Assembly: GCA_028284325.1 (NCBI GenBank)
Contig: JANQRX010000001.1
Location: forward strand, 1-64,000
Origin: Bauldia sp.
Lineage (GTDB): Bacteria; Pseudomonadota; Alphaproteobacteria; Rhizobiales; Kaistiaceae
Direction: 5' to 3'
Length of the DNA stretch: 64,000 nucleotides
Shown: one piece after another, positions 48,117 through 55,224 of the stretch
Layout of the letters: every line of letters begins with the position of its first letter
How positions within the stretch are numbered: position 1 is the first letter of the stretch
Translations under genes and position numbers: made by a program
The notes under the pieces: generated by a model
Seen by the model: only the letters and a program-made list of their open reading frames with translations
Told to the model about the DNA's origin: nothing
The model's database searches: none

Positions 48117-48584
48117 TTAGCGCTCGATCGAATCCGGGACCTTGACCTCGGCGAAGCGGCGCTTGAGTTCTTCCTTGACCTCGTCGTTGGGAAAGTCCGA
48201 GATGATGAAGACCAGCTCGGCGTCGGCGGCCAGTTCGTCGTTGACGATCAACTGGGTCTCGGCGATGGCATAGCCGGTTCCGTTGTGCGTTACCTTGCCC
48301 TTGATGAGCAGTTCGGCGCCGGGTTCGACCATGCGCCGGAACCTGGCGCGCTTGACCGCGCCCAGGAAGACGAATTTCTGCTTCTCCTGCTGGACATAGA
48401 GAAGGTAGCCCGCAGGATGGCCCATGATTTCAAGCATGAGCACGCCGGGCAGGATCGGGAAGTTGGGAAAGTGGCCGTCAAAGACCGGGCTCTCCGTCGG
48501 CAGCGTCGAGCGCGCCACGACGGTTCCGGACTCGGTGTCCATGACCTCAAGGGCATCCACCATCTCGAAGTATTCAAGGCGCAT
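48117..48584 (-). CDS. FabZ-like hot-dog (3-hydroxyacyl-ACP dehydratase family) protein
   Basis: The 155-aa protein has the FabZ catalytic-His motif GHFPNFPILPGVLMLEIMG but diverges elsewhere, for example in AGYLLYVQQEKQKFVFLGAVKRARFRRMVEPG. It resembles a second class of dehydratase-like proteins beginning M(R/L)LEYFxM, which is why ATG at 48584 is preferred over 48647. It may act in a specialised acyl chain pathway rather than bulk fatty-acid synthesis. No acyltransferase or ACP gene is nearby. Confidence 0.8.
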   Translation of the reverse strand: MRLEYFEMVDALEVMDTESGTVVARSTLPTESPVFDGHFPNFPILPGVLMLEIMGHPAGYLLYVQQEKQKFVFLGAVKRARFRRMVEPGAELLIKGKVTHNGTGYAIAETQLIVNDELAADAELVFIISDFPNDEVKEELKRRFAEVKVPDSIER

Positions 48585-48829
48585 GCGGTGAAACGTCCCC
48601 GGCTCCCACGCGTCCGCCGACGCGACAAAGGTCGATGGCCTTGCCATGGCAGGAACACGACGGCAGCCATGACAACCCGGCGCCGGGGAAGCGGATCGTC
48701 CCGGTGCCCGTCGGATCGCCTTGGACCGGTCCCCCCAGGGCGGCCAGACGGTCCCATTATATCGCCTGTGCGGCCCTGTCCAGCACCACCGCTGCGCGCA
48801 TGGGCGCGTACCGGTTCGGCGCGTCCGGC

Positions 48830-49828
48830 ATGAGCGCCGCCGACCATTCCGGGACGGCTTCCCCGCCGCAAACCGCGCCGCGTTACGGCATTATCGACGT
48901 TGCCAAGGGCGTCGCCATCCTGGCGATGGTCGGCTATCACGCCGCCTTCGATCTCAGCCTGCGGCGGTTGATCGGGGTCGACGTCATCAACGATCCCGAC
49001 TGGACGATCGTCGCCCGGCTGATTGCCGGCACCTTCGTGACCCTGGTCGGCGTCAACCTGGCGCTGTCGACCCGTAACGGCCTTCGGCCGCGCCGGCACC
49101 TTGTCCGCTTCGCCATGATCGCCGGCAGCGCGGCACTGGTCAGCTTCGCGACCTTCCGCTTCGATCCGTCGACCTTCATCTATTTCGGGATCCTCCATCT
49201 GATCGCCGTGGCGAGCATCCTCGGTCTCGCCTTCGTGCGCCTGCCGCCGCTCGTGACCGCGCTCACTGGCCTCGCGATCCTCCTTGCGCCCCATGTCATC
49301 GGCGATCTCGCCGCCTTCGATGCGCCGTGGCTTGTGTGGATAGGCCTGTCGGCCAACCCGCCGCCGAGCCTCGACTACGTTCCACTACTGCCGTGGTTCG
49401 GCCTGAGCCTGCTCGGGATCGCCGCCGGACGGCTGATCGTCCGCTACGCGGCCGGGACGCCGTTTGCCGCGTGGCGGCCGGAGACAAGGGTGAACCGCTG
49501 GCTGGTCGCCGCCGGCCGCTGGACGCTGCCGATCTATCTGGTGCACCAGCCGATCCTGTTCGGCATGATCCTGCTGGTGGAACCGATGATCCCGCCCGAC
49601 ATCGACCGCGAGCGGGCGCATTTCGTGGGGCAATGCCGTCCGGCCTGCGCCGAGCAGGGCTACGACGGCCCGTCCTGCACGTCGTTCTGCACCTGTCTGT
49701 TCGAGGGCATCTACGACACCGATCTGTTCGAGGTCACCTCGCCGGGCCAGCTGACGCCGGACCAGAGCACGCGCTTCGACGCGCTGCGCCGTCAGTGCTC
49801 GGCGGGCCTGATGCCGGGCGAGCGCTAG
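48830..49828 (+). CDS. DUF1624 / heparan-alpha-glucosaminide acetyltransferase-like membrane protein
   Basis: The protein (about 332 aa) has RYGIIDVAKGVAILAMVGYHAAFDLSL, the classical first helix of this family with conserved Asp and His. Some eight further membrane helices and WTLPIYLVHQPILFG follow. After the last helix is a Cys-rich soluble tail (CRPACAEQGYDGPSCTSFCTC) that looks disulfide- or metal-binding and is shared by rhizobial members. Acceptor unknown. The start could be 48800 or 48830; neither has a strong ribosome-binding site. Its stop overlaps the convergent SMP-30 gene stop by 4 nt (CTAG). Confidence 0.82.
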   Translation: MSAADHSGTASPPQTAPRYGIIDVAKGVAILAMVGYHAAFDLSLRRLIGVDVINDPDWTIVARLIAGTFVTLVGVNLALSTRNGLRPRRHLVRFAMIAGSAALVSFATFRFDPSTFIYFGILHLIAVASILGLAFVRLPPLVTALTGLAILLAPHVIGDLAAFDAPWLVWIGLSANPPPSLDYVPLLPWFGLSLLGIAAGRLIVRYAAGTPFAAWRPETRVNRWLVAAGRWTLPIYLVHQPILFGMILLVEPMIPPDIDRERAHFVGQCRPACAEQGYDGPSCTSFCTCLFEGIYDTDLFEVTSPGQLTPDQSTRFDALRRQCSAGLMPGER

Positions 49829-50742
49829 GGCCGCTGCGCGCCGTTGGTCGCGACGAAGACGCTGTAGAGTTCGTGGGTGCAGGTGACGAACAGGCGGTTG
49901 CGGCGCGGGCCGCCGAAGGTGAGGTTCGAGACCATCTGCGGGAACTTGATCCGCCCCAGCCGGTCGCCCTCGGGTGCGTAGCAGTCGATCCCGTCGCCGG
50001 CGCTGGTCCATACGTTTCCGGCATCGTCGAGCCTGAAGCCGTCGGGGAGGCCGGTCACGGTCTCGCAGAACACATTGCCACCCGACAGCCGGCCGTCATC
50101 GCCGACCTTGAAAGCGCGTATGTGGTGCGGGCCGTCCGGGTCGTGGCTCTTGCCGGAATCGGCGACGTAGAGGATCGATTCGTCGGGCGAGAAGGCGAGT
50201 CCGTTGGGCCGGGCGAAGTCGTCGACCACCACCGTCAGCGATCCGGTCGCCGGGTCGGCGCGATAGACGTAGCAGCCCGCCTGCTCCCGGTCGGCCCGGT
50301 AGCCTTCGTAGTCGCTCATGATCCCGTAGTCGGGATCGGTGAACCAGATCGTGCCGTCGGACTTGACCACGACGTCATTGGGCGAGTTGAGGCGCTTGCC
50401 GTCATGGGTGTCGGCGATCACGGTGATCGAGCCGTCGGGCTCGGTGCGCGACACCCGGCGTCCGCCGTGCTCGCAGGTGACCATGCGGCCCTGGCGGTCG
50501 CGGGTGTTGCCGTTGGCGAAGTTCGACGGCGCGCGAAACACCGAGATGCCGACCTCCGGCACCAGCCGCAGGAGCCGGTTGTTCGGAATATCGGAAAAGA
50601 CCAGGTAGCCGCCGTCGGCGAACCACACGGGACCTTCCGTCCAGCGGCCGCCGTCGAACAGCCGTTCCTTCGCCGCGGTCGGGACTGTCAGGTGATGAAA
50701 GCGCGGGTCGAAATACTCGTAGTCGTCGCCGACAAGTGCCAT
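49825..50742 (-). CDS. SMP-30/gluconolactonase/LRE family protein
   Basis: The 305-aa six-bladed beta-propeller has TEGPVWFADGGYLVFSDIP, NSPNDVVVKSDGTIWFTDPDYG, RPNGLAFSPDESILYVADSG and GLPDGFRLDDAGNVW. The metal-binding Glu, Asn and Asp residues of the lactonase family are in these blade motifs. Probably hydrolyses a sugar or other lactone. It follows fucU by 3 nt in the efp-fucU operon. Confidence 0.9.
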   Translation of the reverse strand: MALVGDDYEYFDPRFHHLTVPTAAKERLFDGGRWTEGPVWFADGGYLVFSDIPNNRLLRLVPEVGISVFRAPSNFANGNTRDRQGRMVTCEHGGRRVSRTEPDGSITVIADTHDGKRLNSPNDVVVKSDGTIWFTDPDYGIMSDYEGYRADREQAGCYVYRADPATGSLTVVVDDFARPNGLAFSPDESILYVADSGKSHDPDGPHHIRAFKVGDDGRLSGGNVFCETVTGLPDGFRLDDAGNVWTSAGDGIDCYAPEGDRLGRIKFPQMVSNLTFGGPRRNRLFVTCTHELYSVFVATNGAQRP

Positions 50743-50745
50743 GGA

Positions 50746-51183
50746 TCAGCCTTCGCCGGGCGGGATGATGCCCTTCTTGAGGATGAGGTTGGCGTAGAGC
50801 CGTTCGTCGCCGGTGGCGATGGTCACGAAAGCCCCGGCGGCGCGCTCGTAGAAGGCGAAGCGTTCCAGCGAGGCCACGGCCATGCCCGACGCCCGCCGCG
50901 CGACGATCGCCTCGAACTCGCGACAAACTGGCGGCACCTCGTCCGGCTTGCCGACGACCTCCATGCGGAAGGCGGCAGCGTCCACGAAGGTGTCGAGCGG
51001 CATCAGGCCGAGCACGGCGTCGGCGACCTCGGTCGCTGTCAGGCCGTCGAGCCGTACGAGGCGGTTGCTGTTGCTGGTGGCGGGATAGTTGGCGTCGGAG
51101 ATGACCAGTTCATCCCCGTGGCCCATGGCCCGCAACGCGTGCAACAGGTCCGGGCCGAGGAGGGGCGGAATACCGTAGAGCAT
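50746..51183 (-). CDS. RbsD/FucU family sugar mutarotase
   Basis: The 145-aa protein has LLGPDLLHALRAMGHGDELVISDANYPA, the conserved His and Asp of RbsD/FucU, and the C-terminal YANLILKKGIIP. It interconverts anomers of L-fucose-type sugars. It sits 2 nt after efp and 3 nt before the SMP-30 gene on the same strand, a translation-factor and sugar-metabolism operon. Confidence 0.92.
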   Translation of the reverse strand: MLYGIPPLLGPDLLHALRAMGHGDELVISDANYPATSNSNRLVRLDGLTATEVADAVLGLMPLDTFVDAAAFRMEVVGKPDEVPPVCREFEAIVARRASGMAVASLERFAFYERAAGAFVTIATGDERLYANLILKKGIIPPGEG

Positions 51184-51185
51184 GG

Positions 51186-51752
51186 CTAGTCCTTGGCGCG
51201 CTCGACGTAGGACCCGTCGGCGGTCATGACCACGACGCGCGTGCCGGCCGAGATGTGCGGCGGCACCCCGGTGCGGACGCCGTTGGACAGAACCGCCGGC
51301 TTGTAGGACGACGTGGCGGTCTGCCCCTTGATCACCGGCTCGGTCTCCACGACCTCGAGCGTGACCCGTTGCGGCAGTTCCAGCGAGACCGGCGTGCCCT
51401 CGTAGAAGCTGATCTTGACCGTCATGTTCTCCTGCAGGTAGGGCGCCGTATCGCCGACCACGCTTTTCGGAATCTCGACCTGGTCGAAGGTCTCGCCGTG
51501 CATGAAGGTGAAGCCGTCGCCGCTGTCGTAGAGATACTGGTAGTCGACCTGCTCGATGAACGCGCGCTCGACCTGCTCGGTGGTCTTGTAGCGCTGCGAC
51601 ACCTTCACGCCGTCGGAGATGCGGCGCATGTCGATCTGGGTGGTGGGCGTGCCCTTTCCGGGATGGAAGTTGTCGGCGGTCAGGACGACGTACAACTGCC
51701 CGTCGACCTCCACGACGTTGCCCTTGCGAATCTGGCTTGCGATAACTTTCAA
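51186..51752 (-). CDS. efp: Translation elongation factor P
   Basis: EF-P relieves ribosome stalling at polyproline. The 188-aa protein has the three-domain layout: N-terminal KOW-like domain with Lys33 in HPGKGTP, the site of beta-lysylation, then the OB domains with [15 protein letters not shown], and the C-terminal [17 protein letters not shown]. The start is TTG at 51752 (TTG-AAA-GTT-ATC, reading [11 protein letters not shown]), with CAGGAAA upstream; no ATG or GTG is available at the conserved N-terminus. The modification genes epmA and epmB are divergent. Confidence 0.95.
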   Translation of the reverse strand: MKVIASQIRKGNVVEVDGQLYVVLTADNFHPGKGTPTTQIDMRRISDGVKVSQRYKTTEQVERAFIEQVDYQYLYDSGDGFTFMHGETFDQVEIPKSVVGDTAPYLQENMTVKISFYEGTPVSLELPQRVTLEVVETEPVIKGQTATSSYKPAVLSNGVRTGVPPHISAGTRVVVMTADGSYVERAKD

Positions 51753-51827
51753 CGGAGTTTCCTGGCTCAGCGCACCGGCGCGGACGATCACATCAAGACC
51801 ATGTGCGGTACCAAGTTGCGGGAGCCC

Positions 51828-52877
51828 ATGTCAACGAACCCGGCCCGGCCGCTCTGGCATCGCGATCGCCACCGTGACCGCCGTCCCTTCCTTGCCGCCC
51901 GCAGCGCGGCGATGGCCGCGATCCGCGCCTGGTTCGCCGAGCGCGGCTTTGTCGAGGTCGATCCGTCGCCGCTCCAGGTCTCGCCCGGCAACGAAACCCA
52001 CCTGCACGGATTTACCGTCGCCGCAACGGATGCCGGGGGCCGCCGCGCGCACCGCTACCTCCACACCTCGCCGGAATTCGCGATGAAGAAGCTGCTCGCC
52101 GCCGGAGAGGAACGCCTCTACAGCCTCGGCCCGGTGTTCCGCGATCGCGAACTGACCCGCCTCCACGCCCCGGCCTTCACGATGCTCGAATGGTACCGTG
52201 CGGGCGACGGCGTCGAGGCCGTGATGGCGGACACGATCGATATCGTGCGGACCGCGGCCGCGGCCGCAGGATCGACGTCGCTGAGGTGGCAGGACCGGCA
52301 GGCGGACCCGGCGGCCGATGCCGAGCGGCTGTCGGTTCTCGACGCCTTCCGGCGCCTGGCCGGGGTCGATCTTCACGCGATCGGTGACGATGCCGGCGCG
52401 TTCGCCGAGGCGGCGGGGGAGCGGCCCGCGCCTGACGATACCTGGTCCGACGTGTTCAGCCGCGTGCTCGTCGATTGCGTTGAGCCCGGGCTCGGGATCG
52501 CCCGGCCGACGCTGTTGACCGACTATCCGCCGAGCGAGGCGGCGCTGGCGGCCATCTCGACCGATGCCGACGGTCGCGAGTTGGCGGAGCGTTTCGAGCT
52601 CTACGCCTGCGGGGTCGAGCTCGCCAACGGTTTCCGCGAGCTCACCGACGCGGCCGAGCAGCGCCGGCGCTTCGAGGCCGCCATGGACCGCAAGGCCGCG
52701 ATCTATGGCGAGGCCTACCCGCTGGACGAAGATTTTCTCTCTGCGCTCGACCACATGCCCGACGCCTCCGGCGTGGCGCTGGGGTTCGATCGCCTGGTGA
52801 TGCTCGCCACCGGTGCGCCCAGCGTCCATCACGTGCAGTGGTCGCCGAGCGACCTCGCCGCGGGGTTCCTCGGATGA
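51828..52877 (+). CDS. epmA: EF-P beta-lysine ligase (EpmA/GenX/PoxA)
   Basis: EpmA is a lysyl-tRNA synthetase paralogue lacking the anticodon domain that attaches (R)-beta-lysine to EF-P. The 349-aa protein has [48 protein letters not shown] (class II motif 2), [20 protein letters not shown] and [12 protein letters not shown] (motif 3). GGAG lies directly upstream of the ATG at 51828. Divergent from efp with 75 bp between; its stop overlaps epmB as ATGA. Confidence 0.94.
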   Translation: MSTNPARPLWHRDRHRDRRPFLAARSAAMAAIRAWFAERGFVEVDPSPLQVSPGNETHLHGFTVAATDAGGRRAHRYLHTSPEFAMKKLLAAGEERLYSLGPVFRDRELTRLHAPAFTMLEWYRAGDGVEAVMADTIDIVRTAAAAAGSTSLRWQDRQADPAADAERLSVLDAFRRLAGVDLHAIGDDAGAFAEAAGERPAPDDTWSDVFSRVLVDCVEPGLGIARPTLLTDYPPSEAALAAISTDADGRELAERFELYACGVELANGFRELTDAAEQRRRFEAAMDRKAAIYGEAYPLDEDFLSALDHMPDASGVALGFDRLVMLATGAPSVHHVQWSPSDLAAGFLG

Positions 52878-53935
52878 GCGCGCCGGGACGCACCACTCTG
52901 CGCACAGGCGCCGACCTCGCCGCCGCCCGGCTGACGGCCGCGGACGATATTGCCGAGATGGACCGCATCGGCGCGCGCTACACCATCGCCGTGCCGCCGG
53001 CGCTCGCTGGCCTCATCGACCGCACGGCAGTCGCCACCGATCCGATCGCCCGCCAGGTCGTGCCCGATCCGCGCGAGCTTGAGACCGGCACGGACGAGCA
53101 GGCCGATCCCATCGGTGACGGTGCGCATGAGGTCACGCCCGGCCTGATCCACCGCTATCCCGACCGGGTGCTCCTCAAGCTGGTGTCGGCTTGCGCAGTC
53201 TACTGCCGGTTCTGCTTCCGCCGCGAGGAGGTGGGGCGGGGCGGCAATATGAGCCGCGCCGACCTCGATCGCGCGCTGGGCTACATCCGCGATCACCCCG
53301 ACATCTGGGAAGTGATCCTGTCCGGCGGCGATCCGCTGACGGCCTCGACCGGCCGGCTGGGGGATTTGGTCGCGGCCGTCGCCGCCATTCCCCATGTGCG
53401 GATCGTCCGAATCCACACCCGCATGCCGGTCGCTGCCCCGGAGCGCATCACGCCGTCGCTGGCAGCCGCCCTCCGGGCCGCGGGCGTCGCCACCTGGCTC
53501 GCCGTCCACACCAACCACGCCCGCGAGCTGACGCCCGCGGCCCGCGAAGCCCTCGACCGCCTGGCGGCCGCCGGATGCCACCTCGTCAGCCAGACCGTGC
53601 TCCTGCGCGGCGTCAATGACGATGTGGAGACCCTGGCCGCGCTCATGCGGGCGCTGGTCGAGGCGGGGGTCAAGCCGTACTACCTCCACCACCCGGACCT
53701 CGCGCCCGGCACCGGCCATTTCCGCGTGTCGATCGATGAAGGCCGGCGGCTGGTCACGGCGCTCCGCGGTTCTGTGTCCGGCCTCTGCCAGCCGGTCTAC
53801 GTGCTCGATGTTCCCGGCGGCCACGGCAAGGTGCCGATCGGGCCCGATGCCGTCGTGCCCGGTGCCGATCCGCCGGCCGTGCGCGACGCGACCGGTCGGG
53901 TCCACGCTTCCCCCGCCTGGCGACGTTCAAGGTAA
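52874..53935 (+). CDS. epmB: EF-P-lysine 2,3-aminomutase-type radical SAM enzyme EpmB
   Basis: EpmB converts L-lysine to (R)-beta-lysine for EF-P modification. The 353-aa protein has the radical SAM cluster Cys107-x3-Cys111-x2-Cys114 (ACAVYCRFCFR), SGGDPLT, HTRMPV, and the PLP-binding end PGGHGKVPIG. ATG at 52874 overlaps the epmA stop. A longer start at 52838 would overlap epmA by 40 nt and has no support. Confidence 0.94.
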   Translation: MSAPGRTTLRTGADLAAARLTAADDIAEMDRIGARYTIAVPPALAGLIDRTAVATDPIARQVVPDPRELETGTDEQADPIGDGAHEVTPGLIHRYPDRVLLKLVSACAVYCRFCFRREEVGRGGNMSRADLDRALGYIRDHPDIWEVILSGGDPLTASTGRLGDLVAAVAAIPHVRIVRIHTRMPVAAPERITPSLAAALRAAGVATWLAVHTNHARELTPAAREALDRLAAAGCHLVSQTVLLRGVNDDVETLAALMRALVEAGVKPYYLHHPDLAPGTGHFRVSIDEGRRLVTALRGSVSGLCQPVYVLDVPGGHGKVPIGPDAVVPGADPPAVRDATGRVHASPAWRRSR

Positions 53936-53984
53936 GCGTCGCGTTAGGCCGACCCACGAGCATGTGAACGGCCGTGGATTGAAA

Positions 53985-54026
53985 ATCTGGCAGAATTCCC
54001 AGATGACACGGGCAGAAACATTGCCC
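53985..54026. repeat. Two short inverted repeats upstream of the thioredoxin gene
   Basis: ATCTGG/CCAGAT (53985-53990 / 53999-54004, 8-nt spacer) and GGGCA/TGCCC (54010-54014 / 54022-54026) lie in the 117-bp gap before the thioredoxin gene. They could be operators; no regulator is adjacent. Confidence 0.35.
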
Positions 54027-54052
54027 ATGTCGCCCATCGGAGTTTCAGACTG

Positions 54053-54478
54053 ATGATCAGCCGTCGTTCGCTTTTTGGGGTCGCCGCCGGCGTCCTTGTC
54101 GCCGCCGCCGTCGCCGGCAGCCAGCTCATTGGCGGTGACACCGCCCCGGTCCATGCCGGCGAGAAGATGAACTTCGATCAGGCCGCGTTCGACGCCGCGC
54201 AAGCGGCCGGCAAGCCGATCCTGATCGACATCCGCGCCGACTGGTGCATTGTCTGTGCGCGCCAGGCGCCCATCATCCAGAGCCTCGCGGCCGAACCGCG
54301 CTTCAGCGAGCTCGTGGTCTTCGAGATCGATTTCGATTCCCAGAAGGATCTGGTCCGCGATTTCGACGCCTTCCGGCAGGCGACCCTGATCGCCTACAAG
54401 GGCAGCGAGGAAGTCGGCCGCAGCATTTACGAGTCGCGCGCGGCCGAGATTGAAGCGCTGCTCGAGCTGACGCTCTAG
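54053..54478 (+). CDS. Exported thioredoxin-family protein
   Basis: The 141-aa protein starts MISRRSLFGVAAGVLVAAAV, a twin-arginine-like leader or anchor, followed by a thioredoxin fold with active site WCIVC (Cys65 and Cys68) in IDIRADWCIVCARQAP and a cis-Pro-less C-terminal half. The domain resembles the C-terminal thioredoxin module of DsbD. It is 13 nt upstream of a CcdA-like gene, so the pair probably works as a split DsbD delivering electrons to periplasmic targets. Confidence 0.88.
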   Translation: MISRRSLFGVAAGVLVAAAVAGSQLIGGDTAPVHAGEKMNFDQAAFDAAQAAGKPILIDIRADWCIVCARQAPIIQSLAAEPRFSELVVFEIDFDSQKDLVRDFDAFRQATLIAYKGSEEVGRSIYESRAAEIEALLELTL

Positions 54479-54491
54479 GGAAGCACCGACC

Positions 54492-55214
54492 GTGGACCTC
54501 GGATCGCTGGGCCTTGCGGCGCTCGCCGGGGTCCTGACCTCGCTGTCGCCATGCGTACTCCCGCTCCTGCCGCTGATTCTCGGCGGCGCGGCATCGGAGC
54601 ATCGCTACGGGCCGCTGGCGCTGGCCGGCGGGCTGGCGATCTCGTTCACCGCGATCGGCATGTTCGTGGCCACGGTCGGCTTCGCCATCGGACTCGATAC
54701 CGAGTTCTTCCGCATGATCGCCGCGGTGATGCTGCTGGCGATCGGTGTCATCCTGACGGTCCCGGTTCTCGGCGCACGACTTGCCGTCGCCGCCGGCCCG
54801 GTGAGCAACTGGACCGAACAGCGCCTCGGCGGCTTCTCGACGTCGGGCGTCGGCGGTCAGTTCTCCCTCGGCCTGCTGCTCGGCGCGGTGTGGGTACCCT
54901 GCACCGGTCCGACCATCGGCGCTGCGTCGCTGCTCGCCGCCCAGGGCGAGAATCTCGGTCAGGTCACCATCACCATGCTGATCTTCGGCCTCGGCGCGGC
55001 CGCGCCGCTGGCGCTCCTCGGCATGCTCTCGCGCGAGGCGCTGATCCGCTGGCGCGATCGCATGGCGAGCGCCGGCAAGGGCCTCAAGCTGGCCATGGGC
55101 GCGATCCTGATCGCCGTCGCCATCCTGATCCTGTCGGGGCTCGACAAGCAGATCGAGGCTGCGCTGGTCGAGCTCTCGCCGGCCTGGCTGACCGACCTCA
55201 CCACGCGCTTCTAG
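54492..55214 (+). CDS. CcdA/DsbD-like transmembrane thiol-disulfide carrier
   Basis: The 240-aa protein has six membrane helices. The two redox cysteines sit in the signature positions: Cys21 in SLSPCVLPLLPL and Cys137 in AVWVPCTGPTIG. CcdA passes electrons from cytoplasmic thioredoxin to periplasmic thiol proteins. GTG start at 54492, with only weak purine sequence upstream. The substrate is most likely the thioredoxin encoded immediately before it. Confidence 0.9.
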   Translation: MDLGSLGLAALAGVLTSLSPCVLPLLPLILGGAASEHRYGPLALAGGLAISFTAIGMFVATVGFAIGLDTEFFRMIAAVMLLAIGVILTVPVLGARLAVAAGPVSNWTEQRLGGFSTSGVGGQFSLGLLLGAVWVPCTGPTIGAASLLAAQGENLGQVTITMLIFGLGAAAPLALLGMLSREALIRWRDRMASAGKGLKLAMGAILIAVAILILSGLDKQIEAALVELSPAWLTDLTTRF

Positions 55215-55224
55215 GTTTGCTGCC

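Noticed and set aside
49327-51189. 620-codon plus-strand frame
   Set aside because: Begins in another frame of the DUF1624 gene and then runs antisense to the SMP-30 and fucU genes.
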